A stretch of 39,006 nucleotides of DNA from Gemmatimonadota bacterium (GTDB lineage Bacteria; Gemmatimonadota; Gemmatimonadetes; Gemmatimonadales; GWC2-71-9). The DNA is taken from assembly GCA_029862925.1 (NCBI GenBank), contig JAOTWJ010000015.1, positions 1-39,006 on the forward strand, read 5' to 3'. Position 1 is the first letter of the stretch; each line of letters starts with the position of its first letter. The notes below the pieces were generated by a model. It was not told where the DNA came from. It made no database searches and worked only from the letters and a program-made list of their open reading frames with translations. Made by a program: the position numbers and the translations under genes. Shown in pieces: positions 27,597 through 35,842 of the stretch.

Positions 27597-29792
27597 TTAG
27601 CGGGTGAGGGGAGGTCGGTAGGCGGGGCTGGCCTGCTGCTCGCCCGGCTGGCGCGGGAGGTCCATGGGCTCGCCCCCGAGCGGCAAGAGCACGAGACGGC
27701 GCTGCTGCCCCGTGTCGTCGAGCGTGCTGACCTCGAGCACGAGGCGGTTGCCCGCGGGGGCAATGGTGTAGTCGGTCACGGCGAGGGACGGTGGCGAGAT
27801 CGGGGTGATCGAGCCGCCGGTGGGAAGCCGGACCACGACCGGCTGGATGCGGCGGCCGTCGACCCGTTCCTGAATGAACGCCAGGTCGCCGTCGGAAAAC
27901 CACGCGGCGCGGCTCTCCTTGAGCGGCGAGCGGTACGCCGGCTGCTGGTTCCCGCCGTCGGCATCCATCACGTAGATCTCGTAGTTCCCGTCCCGCGTGG
28001 ACGTGAACGCGATGCGCTGCCCGTCGGGCGAGACCGCCGGCTCGAAGTTGGCGGCGTCACCACTGGTGAGCGCGCGCGCGGCCGACCCGTCGGCGTTCAC
28101 ACTCCAGATCTGGGCGCGACCGCCCGTCGCCTGCACCACGTAGACGAGGCGCCGACCGTCCGGCGTCCAGCGCGGCGTGAGCTCGCTGGCCGGGGTGGTG
28201 GTGAGGCGGCGCGGACTCTCGCCGTCTGCGTCGGCGACGTACAACTCGAAGTTGCCGTCCCGGTCCGACACGTAGGCGAGGTGCGCGCCGTCGGGCGCAA
28301 ACGCGCCCATCGTCTCGTTCGACGACTCGCGCGTGACCTGGGTGACGCGCCCGAGCGCGTCCGGATCGAGCGTGAACAGATCGAACGAGCCGCTGCGGGT
28401 GGACGTGAACAGGACGGGCCCCTGCACGAAGACGACGCTGGAGTCGACGCGCCCCCACTGAGTGGACGCAACGATTGTCACCCGGCCCACACCGACGGCG
28501 GTCACGGTCCCGCCGCCGGTGACGGTCGCGACGTTGGCATCGAGCGTGGTCCAGGTGAGGTCGGCCGCCCGCGCGATCGGTCGCCCCTGTTCGTCGGTGA
28601 AGCGCGCCGCGAGCGCGAGCGTATCGCCCACTCCGAGGCCGGCACGGTGGGGCTCGACCAGCAGCCCCCCGGCGATGACGTCGATGGTCCACGTGACCTC
28701 GAGCCCGGGACCCGCCGCGCGCGCGACCAGGCTGGTCCGGCCCAACGTGCGGCCCGACAGCCTGCCGCTGGCCGTATCGAACGCCGCCACCGTGCTGTCC
28801 GCCACCTGCCAGATGATGGGCGCGTCGGGCACCGGCGTCCCGTCCGCCGCGAGGGAGCGCGCCGTCACGCGAATGGTCCCCTGCAGTGGTACGGCAACCG
28901 CGCCCCGTGAGTAGGGCGGCGTGACTTCCAGCTCGGCGACCGGCCGGTGCACGGCAACGGCGAGCTCGCGCCGCTGCCCATACCCTTCGGCGATGATCGT
29001 GGTGCGGCCGGCGGTCACGCCGCGGGCGACGCCCAACGGCGTCACGGTCACGATGCGCTCGTCGAAGGAGCGCCAGTTGAGCGCGGCATTATTGAGCGGC
29101 CGGTTGCCCTGGCTCGGCACCACGACGGCGACCGACGTTTCCACGCCGGGAGACAACGCGAGAATCGGGGCCGCGAACCCGAACGGGACGCTCGCCACGG
29201 TCACCGTGGCCGTGCGTTGGAGCCCGGTCGTGGCGCGCGCCTGGAGCACTGCCTGGCCTTCGCTGAGGCCCGTCACGATACCGCCGTCACTCACCGTCGC
29301 CACCGACGGGTTGAGCGACGTCCAGCGCACGGCGGCGGGCATGGCCGGCGTGCCGGAATCGGTGAGGAACGAGGCCGTGAGTTGCCGATTCTCGCCGTGC
29401 AGCAATTGGACGTTGGTCGGCTCGATGACCAGCACCGCCGCGGGACCGGAGCCGCGCTGCACGCGGATGGCCATCGACTCGCTGCGCCCACCGACGGTGA
29501 CCCGCACCTGGGCCACGCCCTCACCCACGCCGACGAGCGTGGCGAGGTCGCTCTGCACCGGATCCACCTCGACACGAACCACGTTCGGGTCGGTGCTCAC
29601 CCAGCGGAACTCGATATCGCCGACGATGGTCGTGCCGCGGGGATCGGTGGCCGTGGCGTACACGGCCTGCCGTGTGCCGATGCCGAGCGTTGCCGCCTCC
29701 GCGGACAGTTGGACGGTCGCCACCTGCTGGGCGGGCAGATTCCCAGCCGCGCCGGCGACGCAAAAGGCGAGAATGAAGGCGCGGCAGCGCAT
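27597..29792 (-). CDS. Secreted protein with bacterial Ig-like (BIG2) domains and TolB-like WD40 (PD40) propeller
   Basis: 731 aa. Signal peptide ending NLPAQ. About residues 25-470 hold repeated Ig-like BIG2 domains, recognisable by VRWTSLNPSVATVSDGG, LNWRSFDERIVTVTPLG and LTWTTLDANVATVTGGG. From about 475 to 650 PD40/TolB-like repeats follow: TSTRSGSFDLFTLD, SDRDGNFELYVADADG, AQIWSVNADG, TSTRDGNYEIYVMDADG. The protein is probably periplasmic or surface-located and adhesive or scaffold-like; no enzymatic site is seen. GGAG lies 6 nt before ATG 29792. It is the first gene of the four-gene operon, downstream of a good promoter match. Confidence 0.88.
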   Translation of the reverse strand: MRCRAFILAFCVAGAAGNLPAQQVATVQLSAEAATLGIGTRQAVYATATDPRGTTIVGDIEFRWVSTDPNVVRVEVDPVQSDLATLVGVGEGVAQVRVTVGGRSESMAIRVQRGSGPAAVLVIEPTNVQLLHGENRQLTASFLTDSGTPAMPAAVRWTSLNPSVATVSDGGIVTGLSEGQAVLQARATTGLQRTATVTVASVPFGFAAPILALSPGVETSVAVVVPSQGNRPLNNAALNWRSFDERIVTVTPLGVARGVTAGRTTIIAEGYGQRRELAVAVHRPVAELEVTPPYSRGAVAVPLQGTIRVTARSLAADGTPVPDAPIIWQVADSTVAAFDTASGRLSGRTLGRTSLVARAAGPGLEVTWTIDVIAGGLLVEPHRAGLGVGDTLALAARFTDEQGRPIARAADLTWTTLDANVATVTGGGTVTAVGVGRVTIVASTQWGRVDSSVVFVQGPVLFTSTRSGSFDLFTLDPDALGRVTQVTRESSNETMGAFAPDGAHLAYVSDRDGNFELYVADADGESPRRLTTTPASELTPRWTPDGRRLVYVVQATGGRAQIWSVNADGSAARALTSGDAANFEPAVSPDGQRIAFTSTRDGNYEIYVMDADGGNQQPAYRSPLKESRAAWFSDGDLAFIQERVDGRRIQPVVVRLPTGGSITPISPPSLAVTDYTIAPAGNRLVLEVSTLDDTGQQRRLVLLPLGGEPMDLPRQPGEQQASPAYRPPLTR

Positions 29793-29851
29793 CGATACTC
29801 CGGTCCGGAGAAAACCCCGTAAGTGCAAACCAGACTAGAAGATACGAGGCC

Positions 29852-29881
29852 AAGCTAGCGTGCGGACAGGCCGCGTGTCAA
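29852..29881 (-). promoter_or_regulatory. Candidate promoter of the Ig/MDR/GH/TPR-barrel operon
   Basis: Minus strand carries a perfect TTGACA (29881-29876), an 18-nt spacer and TAGCTT (29857-29852, 3/6). Transcription would start near 29845, about 53 nt before the ATG. No equally good promoter is seen for the plus-strand gene in the same 199-bp divergent gap. Confidence 0.5.
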
Positions 29882-29991
29882 GCCGGGGCGTCACCAATTC
29901 GGATGGGTGTGCTCCTCGTGCGCCCTTGCGGATGCTCGCCGCAGCGGCGCAGTATTCGCTTCCTCACACTCACGCTTCGGAGGGAAGGGAC

Positions 29992-30318
29992 ATGTCCACA
30001 AGCGATCTCAGCCTGTCGGGGATCGGCGGCCCGGGAATGTGGGATCCGATGCCGATTCCGCCGCCCGTGAAGCCCGAACCGTCCGAGCCGCCGATCTGGT
30101 CCGAGACGCCGCCGGCTCCGGCGCCCTCGACGCCGCCAGCGCGCAAACCGACTCCGGCGCCCGCGGCCAAAATGCCGGCGAAGCGGGCATCCAAGCCCAA
30201 GCCCAAGGCCAAGAAGAAGGCCACCAAGAAGCCCGTGAAGAAGGCGGCCGCACGTCGCCCCGTGAAGAAGGCCGCGGCCAAGCGCAAGCCGGTCAAGAAG
30301 GCGGCACGGCGGCGCTGA
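29992..30318 (+). CDS. Histone H1-like / AlgP-like Lys-Ala-Pro-rich protein
   Basis: 108 aa, no signal peptide. Residues 1-60 are Pro-rich with two Trp (GIGGPGMWDPMPIPPP; PPIWSETPP) and mildly acidic. Residues 60-108 are an extremely basic, disordered tail like eukaryotic H1 and bacterial H1-like proteins, with PVKKAA three times (81-86, 90-95, 100-105). The tail should bind DNA or RNA nonspecifically and may compact the nucleoid. The Pro/Trp-rich head is unusual and might bind a partner. A strong ribosome site (GGAGG, 29979-29983) suggests high expression; a terminator follows at 30352. Binding function is inferred from composition only. Confidence 0.82.
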   Translation: MSTSDLSLSGIGGPGMWDPMPIPPPVKPEPSEPPIWSETPPAPAPSTPPARKPTPAPAAKMPAKRASKPKPKAKKKATKKPVKKAAARRPVKKAAAKRKPVKKAARRR

Positions 30319-30351
30319 GAGGTAGCCGCTCGCGCGGTGCGAGGTTATCGT

Positions 30352-30386
30352 GGGGGGCGGTCGCCGATGCGGCCGCCCCCCTTGTT
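30352..30386 (+). terminator. Intrinsic terminator of the H1-like gene
   Basis: GGGGGGCGG (30352-30360) and CCGCCCCCC (30373-30381) form a 9-bp stem with a 12-nt loop, followed by TTGTT. It begins 34 nt after the stop codon and separates this gene from the amidohydrolase operon. Confidence 0.7.
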
Positions 30387-30414
30387 CCGAACCTCCCGTT
30401 CCCCGAGACACGAC

Positions 30415-31773
30415 ATGCATGGGCGCATCCGTTCCTTCCTGGTGCTGACCTGTTTCGCCGCCGCGCTGCCGGGCTGCCGCGCGGGGGCAACCGGAACGAC
30501 GGCGTACGTCGGCGCGACCGTGTTCGATGGGACGGGCACCCCCGTGACGCGCGACGCCGTCCTGCTCGTGAGCGACGGCCGCATCGAGGCCGTGGGTCCC
30601 CGGGCGGACGTGCGTGTGCCGCGGGGCACCGAGACCGTGGATGTGACGGGTCGCTGGATCATCCCGGGCCTGATCGATGCGCACGTGCACGCCGAGCGCT
30701 GGACGCTGCGCCCCTACCTGAGCTACGGAGTGACCAGCGTCCGGGACATGGGGGGGCTCCAGGACAGCGTCATCTTCCTGCGGGACGACGTGGCCAGCGG
30801 GACGATGGACGGCCCGCGACTCTACATCTCTGGGGCGATGATCGACGGCGCCCCGCCGACGTGGAATGGTGCGACGGCCGTGCGCACCGCCACGGACGCG
30901 CGCCGCGCCGTGGGCAATCGCGTCCTGATCGACGCGGCCCAGATCAAGATCTACACCAAGATCGACCGCCGGCTGCTCGAGCCGGTGTTGGATGAGGCCA
31001 AGGCGCTGGCGACACCGGTCGCGGCGCACCTGGGCAAGGTGGACGCCCTCACCGCCGCGCGGTTGGGCGTCCGGTCGCTGGAACACATGAGCGGCGTGGT
31101 TACCTCGGCCCTCGGCAATCCGGCTCCGATCATCGCCGCCCACACGGAGTTCTTCCCCGGCTGGAATCTCGAGGAGCGCTCGTGGGCACGGCCGGATTCG
31201 GCGGCGCTCGACCGCACGGCCCGGGCGCTCGCCCAGGCCGGCGTGGCGATCGTCCCCACGCTCGTCCTGCACGAGGCCTGGGGACATCTCGACGACCCGG
31301 CGTACGAGACGTCTCTGGACCTCACGGGCGTGCCCGCGGCCGTTCGCAGGGGCTGGAACGTGCCCAACTTGATCGTTCGGGCCGGCCTCCGGCCCGCCGA
31401 TTTCGCGGCGTTTCGGCAGTCCCGCCCCAACCAGGATCTCTTCGTGCGGCTGTTCCGGCGCGCCGGTGGACTGGTGGCGGCGGGCAGCGACAGTCCCAAT
31501 CAACTCATCCCACCCGGCGCGTCCCTGCACCGAGAATTGCGGCTCCTCGTCGCCGCGGACTTGACGACCGAGCAGGCGCTGCTCGCCGCGACCCGCGACG
31601 CCGCGCGCCTGTTGGGCGCCGATTCGATCGGCGTGCTTCGGCCCGGCGCGGTCGCCGACTTCCTGGTGCTCACCCGGGACCCATTGCAGGACATCGCCAA
31701 CCTGAGCGCGATCGAGGCGGTCGTCGCCGCCGGGTACCGCTACGACCCCGCCGACCTGCGGCGCGCGCCATGA
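30415..31773 (+). CDS. Amidohydrolase lipoprotein
   Basis: 452 aa. Lipobox LPGC (Cys21) anchors it outside the cytoplasm. Amidohydrolase signatures: AYVGATVFDGTG, metal motif GLIDAHVHAE, lysine in IKIYTK, His in AAHLGK, His in LEHMSG, and Asp in GSDSPNQ, so the metal centre looks complete. The C-terminal RPGAVADFLVLTRDP closes the small beta-domain. The substrate is unknown; neighbours suggest peptide or acyl-amino-acid scavenging. ATG 30415 was chosen for the lipoprotein signal. Its stop overlaps the next gene's ATG (31770-31773). It is related in type to the left-edge amidohydrolase, but the two are not close copies. Confidence 0.9.
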   Translation: MHGRIRSFLVLTCFAAALPGCRAGATGTTAYVGATVFDGTGTPVTRDAVLLVSDGRIEAVGPRADVRVPRGTETVDVTGRWIIPGLIDAHVHAERWTLRPYLSYGVTSVRDMGGLQDSVIFLRDDVASGTMDGPRLYISGAMIDGAPPTWNGATAVRTATDARRAVGNRVLIDAAQIKIYTKIDRRLLEPVLDEAKALATPVAAHLGKVDALTAARLGVRSLEHMSGVVTSALGNPAPIIAAHTEFFPGWNLEERSWARPDSAALDRTARALAQAGVAIVPTLVLHEAWGHLDDPAYETSLDLTGVPAAVRRGWNVPNLIVRAGLRPADFAAFRQSRPNQDLFVRLFRRAGGLVAAGSDSPNQLIPPGASLHRELRLLVAADLTTEQALLAATRDAARLLGADSIGVLRPGAVADFLVLTRDPLQDIANLSAIEAVVAAGYRYDPADLRRAP

Positions 31774-33479
31774 CGCGCGCCATGACACGAGCCGGGCTCG
31801 CCCTCGCGCTGCTGGTCACCGCCTGCGCACCGCCGGCCGACGGGCCGCCGTACGACGTGCTGCTCACCGGGGGAGCCATCGTCGACGGGACCGGGAACCC
31901 GCGCTACCGGGGGGACGTCGCGCTGGCGGGGGACCGCATCGTCGCCATCGGCCAGGTCCCACCGGGCGACGCCCGGCGGGTGATCGACGTGACCGGGCTG
32001 GTCGTCGCGCCCGGATTCATCGACATGCTCGGGTGGTCGGAGGTGCGGCTCCTCGCCGACGGGCGCGCCCTGAGCAAGGTGACGCAGGGCATCACCACCG
32101 AAGTGACCGGCGAGGGCATCTCGGTGGGCCCGCAGACCGACGCGACCTTTGCGGAGGACTCGGCCTACCGCGCCTCGATCGGGGTGACCGCAACGTGGCG
32201 CGACATCGCGGCGTACTTCGCCGAGCTGGAGCGCCGCGGCACGGCGATCAACCTGGCCACCTTCGTCGGCGCGACACAGGTCCGCAAGGTCGTGCTCGGC
32301 AACGCCGACCGTGCGCCGACCGCCGCGGAGCTGGCGCGGATGACGGCCTTGGTGGATACGGCCATGCGCGAGGGCGCCGTGGGCCTGTCCACGTCGCTGG
32401 TCTACGCCCCCGCGTTCTACGCCACGACCGGGGAGTTGATCGCCCTCGCCCGCGCCGCGGCCGCGCGGGGCGGGGTCTACGCCACCCACTTGCGCGACGA
32501 GGGGGCGCGCATCGACGAGGCACTCGACGAAGCGTTTCGAATCGGCACCGAGGCGCGCATCCCGGTCGAGCTCTGGCACCTCAAGCGCGCCGGCCGTGCC
32601 AACTGGGGCGACATGGCGCGCGTGCTCGCGAAGATCGATTCCGCGCGTGCCGCCGGCCTCGACGTCGCCGCCAACGTCTACCCGTATCCCGCGTCGGCAA
32701 CCTCACTCGACGCCAGCATCCCCCAGTGGGCACACGCCGGCGGCACGGATTCCCTGCTGGCCCGCCTGGGAGACCCAGTGCAGCGCGCGCGCATCCGACG
32801 GGACATGGAGAACCCGCCCGACGGCGCCGAGAGCTTCTTCCGCGGCGCGGGCGGGGCGAGCGGCGTGTTGGTGGCGAGCGTCCTCGCCGACTCGCTCAAG
32901 TACCTCGAAGGCAAGACCTTGGCCGAGATCGCGGCGCAGTGGCGCCGCGATCCGATCGACGCCCTGTTCGACCTCGTGCGCAAGGACCGGTCCGAAACGG
33001 GCGCCATCTACTTCAGCATGAGCGAGGACGACGTCCGCACCGCGGCGGTGCACTGGTGGGTCTCGTTTTGCACCGACTACGGGGCCGTCGCGCCCGACGG
33101 CCCGTTGTCGCGCAGCGGCGTCCACCCCCGCGTCTACGGCAGCTTCCCGCGGGTGCTCGCCCGCTACGTGCGCGACGAGCGGCGGCTCGCGCTCGAGCAG
33201 GCCGTGCGCAAGATGACCTCGCTTCCGGCACAGCGCGTCGGGCTCACCGACCGGGGCCTGCTCCGCACGGGTTTCGCGGCCGACGTGGTCGTCTTCGATC
33301 CGCGGACGATCATCGATCGCGCGACGTTCGAGCGCCCACACCAGCTCGCGGAGGGAGTACGCTGGGTGATCGTGAACGGCGTCGTCGTCTTCGACGACGG
33401 AGCGATGACCGACGCTCGCCCAGGGCGCGGACTGCGCGGACCCGGCTGGACCGGGCGCCAGGAGAGGAACCGGTCGTGA
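31770..33479 (+). CDS. D-aminoacylase-like amidohydrolase lipoprotein with altered metal site
   Basis: 569 aa. Lipobox VTAC (Cys19). The fold is that of N-acyl-D-amino-acid deacylases: LLTGGAIVDGTGNP, SKVTQGITTEVTGEG, ATHLRDEG, ELWHLKRAG, YPYPAS, SMSEDDV and GFAADVVVFDP are all in order. Yet the usual GFID-x-H-x-H motif is GFIDMLGWSE (Leu87 and Trp89 in place of the two His), and the conserved Cys after the TT segment is replaced around Glu115. The later histidines are kept. It may use a single metal, new ligands, or be inactive. Coupled to the amidohydrolase before it (ATGA) and to the toroid gene after it (GTGA). A second ATG at 31782 is possible. Confidence 0.88.
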   Translation: MTRAMTRAGLALALLVTACAPPADGPPYDVLLTGGAIVDGTGNPRYRGDVALAGDRIVAIGQVPPGDARRVIDVTGLVVAPGFIDMLGWSEVRLLADGRALSKVTQGITTEVTGEGISVGPQTDATFAEDSAYRASIGVTATWRDIAAYFAELERRGTAINLATFVGATQVRKVVLGNADRAPTAAELARMTALVDTAMREGAVGLSTSLVYAPAFYATTGELIALARAAAARGGVYATHLRDEGARIDEALDEAFRIGTEARIPVELWHLKRAGRANWGDMARVLAKIDSARAAGLDVAANVYPYPASATSLDASIPQWAHAGGTDSLLARLGDPVQRARIRRDMENPPDGAESFFRGAGGASGVLVASVLADSLKYLEGKTLAEIAAQWRRDPIDALFDLVRKDRSETGAIYFSMSEDDVRTAAVHWWVSFCTDYGAVAPDGPLSRSGVHPRVYGSFPRVLARYVRDERRLALEQAVRKMTSLPAQRVGLTDRGLLRTGFAADVVVFDPRTIIDRATFERPHQLAEGVRWVIVNGVVVFDDGAMTDARPGRGLRGPGWTGRQERNRS

Positions 33480-34327
33480 GCCTGCGGTCGCCACTCCACT
33501 TCAAGGAGCAGCTCGACGAAGCAGCGGCGTTCTTCCGCGACCGCCGGACCCTGCAGGGTGTCCTCGCCCGACGCCTGCTCAACGCGCACGCCCCGGGCGA
33601 CCCCGAGCTCACCGATCACCTGATCCGCGAGCGGCGGCGACAAAGCGGCATGGACGGCAGCATCGGCGGTTCCCTCGTGCTCACCGCCCGTGCCGTCTGG
33701 GAGATGATGGACCTCGGCGCGAACCCCGACGACGCCGGCATCGTACGCCTCACGGGGTTCTTGCTGACCCGCCAGAACCAGCCCGGTCGCTGGAGTGACG
33801 ACGGCAGCGCAGGGGACGGCTTCTTTTCGCCCGGCCCCCGGTCCCGCGCGATCGCACCCCTGCTGTTCCCGTCCGGGACGGTGTTCGAGGACGAGGACGA
33901 CGCCCGCTTCGTGGCCAGCTGTCTCGCGCTCCGGGCCGTGTTGCGGGCAGGGCACGAAGATCGTGCCCCCGTCAAGACGCATCTGGACCGGCTGCTCGCG
34001 CTCAAGACCATCGACCCGCATCTGGCGTTCGTCGTCGTGGGAGCCCTCGGCACGGGCCCCCCGTCCTACCAGGCGCGGATCGCGCCCCTCATTGAGGCGA
34101 CCGCAAAGCATCAGCGGGAGGACGGCACCTGGCCCGGCGTGACGGTGTTCCACGCCGTGGATCTGCTGCTCAGCGTGCCGAGCGCGGCGGCGCGGGCGCT
34201 CGTACGGCAGGCGGCCCCGTACATCGCCGGGCTCCAAACCCCGTCCGGCGCCTTCGACCCCACCGAGAGCGAGGCGATCGCGCTGATCGCGTTGCGGGCG
34301 TTGGATACGTCGCGGACGCTCGCCTAG
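33476..34327 (+). CDS. Alpha/alpha-toroid protein resembling a terpene cyclase/prenyltransferase domain
   Basis: 283 aa, no signal peptide. It starts with GTG 33476 overlapping the deacylase stop, behind AGGAGAGGAA. The chain is all-helical with three QW-like repeats: Q100-x3-G-x-W106, Q213-x3-G-x-W219 and Q254-x3-G-x-F260, as in squalene-hopene cyclase and prenyltransferase toroids. Residues 139-142 are DEDD followed by ARFVASCLAL, close to the DxDDTAxxxxAL signature of class II terpene cyclases. Full-length hopene cyclases have about 630 residues in two toroids, so this would be a single domain. It could equally be a non-catalytic prenyltransferase/squalene-oxidase-repeat protein. The assignment is tentative. 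Confidence 0.6.
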   Translation: MSLRSPLHFKEQLDEAAAFFRDRRTLQGVLARRLLNAHAPGDPELTDHLIRERRRQSGMDGSIGGSLVLTARAVWEMMDLGANPDDAGIVRLTGFLLTRQNQPGRWSDDGSAGDGFFSPGPRSRAIAPLLFPSGTVFEDEDDARFVASCLALRAVLRAGHEDRAPVKTHLDRLLALKTIDPHLAFVVVGALGTGPPSYQARIAPLIEATAKHQREDGTWPGVTVFHAVDLLLSVPSAAARALVRQAAPYIAGLQTPSGAFDPTESEAIALIALRALDTSRTLA

Positions 34328-34337
34328 GACTTCCTGC

Positions 34338-35760
34338 TCAGGCCAGGGCGCTCTCGAGCCCCGAATCGGCGGCGAACATGCAGGACGAGCGCGTGGCTTC
34401 CACCATTTCGTGGACGAAGTCGAGGTCCGGCCCGCGGCGCAGCCCCATGATGTCCATGTCGGACTGCGGCGCCTGCCGCACGCACGCGCGGAACTCACCG
34501 ACCATCACCCGGGTCGTGGCGCCGTTGTCGATGCGGCACAGGTCGCGCAACTCCTCGATGTGAACACGCGCCCCGGCCTCCTCCTCCTGGCGCGGCACGA
34601 CCGTGATCAGGTTCAACTCGGCGCGCCAAGCCTTGGCCAGCCGGATCGCCGTGAGGAGCGTCAGGTTCAGGTTGTTCGCCCGCAGGTAATCCGCCATCGG
34701 CGTCGTGACGTTGCGCGGCGCGATCCAGACATTGACGACCTTCGCCATGCCGAGACCCGCCTTTTCGTGCATGGCCAGGAGCAACACGCCGACATCCAGG
34801 CGACTCGCTTCCCGGATCACTTCCCCGAACTCCTCCCGACGGGCCGGATCGCGTGGGAAGTTGAGGAGCAGGATGTTGGGCCGGAAGAACGCGCTCCCCA
34901 GCGCCTGCAGCCCCGTCAGCGTCCCGGGAACGAACCCTGCCGTATCCACGATGGAACTCGTGGCCATCACGCCGTTCTTCTGAAAGGAGGCGCACAGACG
35001 CTGAAACCGCGGCACGAGCTCGGCCACGGTGTCGCGAGTCGCGAGCCCGAGGAACTTGATGGTTCCCTCCGGGCCGCAGACATCCACCAGGAGACTGAAC
35101 TCTCCGCGGATCGTCGCCGGATCTTCGACCGGCATCAGGAGGCTGGGCTTCCACGCCCGTCGAGCCGACATGTCGAGCTCGATGACCTTCCCCGCGGCCC
35201 ACTCGGCAAAGGCCACGAAGATGCCGCTGCGCACGGTCCCCGCGCGCGGGATCGTCCCCTGCCAGACGATCCAGAGGTAGATGCCCGTGACGACCCCCAC
35301 CGCGACGAGGCTGAACGTCGCGTTCACGATGAACATCGCGAAGAGACAGCCGGTGGCGCCGAGCAGGGGCACCAGTCGCGGGAGCCGGAGCGTGGGCCGG
35401 AAGCTCATCAGACCCAGGCTCTCCTCGGCCAACAGGACCACGTTGATCACCATGTAGGCGATCAGGAAGATCATCGTGATCAGCGGCGCGATCAGATTGA
35501 GATCGCGCATCAACAGCCCGGTGAGCACCACCCCACCCGTCAGGAGCATCGCATTTCGCGGCTCGCCGCGCCGCGTGCGCGCCAGCCATTCGCCGTGAGG
35601 GATGATCTTGTCCCGCGCGAGGGCGGCGAGGATACGCGGCGCCCGACCAGAGACGTCAGCGCCGACGAGAACGTGGCGCCGAGCAGCACGGCCAGTACGC
35701 CGGGTCCCCACAGGGACTTGTCCAGCATGATGGTGTAGTTCGAGACCAGGTCGAGCCCGC
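34338..35760 (-). pseudogene. Broken SLC12-type (Na-K-Cl cotransporter-like) amino acid/cation permease
   Basis: The recognisable product begins SNYTIMLDKSLWGPGVL (ATG 35728) and continues GATFSSALTSLVG, a transporter TM motif. The homologous continuation APRILAALARDKIIPHG is in another frame. One missing G in the GGG run at 35642-35644 (minus strand) joins them as VGAPRIL. Downstream the frame is open to 34338, with several TM segments (LITMIFLIAYMVINVVLLAE; LVAVGVVTGIYLWIVW) and the soluble SLC12 C-terminal domain. The first several TM helices are absent: the plus-strand PIG-L gene begins at 35843. It is therefore both 5'-truncated and frameshifted. A sequencing error could explain the frameshift but not the truncation. 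Confidence 0.82.
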
Positions 35761-35842
35761 TGCCCGGAACCTCCGGCTGCCTGCCGGTTACGTAGGGGCG
35801 ATCCCCGTTCCTCCGCGACCCGCCGGACCTGGAGCCCCTCGC

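Noticed and set aside
30180-30312. Lys-rich codons as a DNA tandem repeat
   Set aside because: The repetition is at protein level (PVKKAA) with variable spacing and codons, so it is better described as a repetitive tail than a satellite.
31182-31769. Upstream extension of the D-aminoacylase-like frame
   Set aside because: It lies out of frame inside the amidohydrolase gene; the lipoprotein signal sets the start at 31770.
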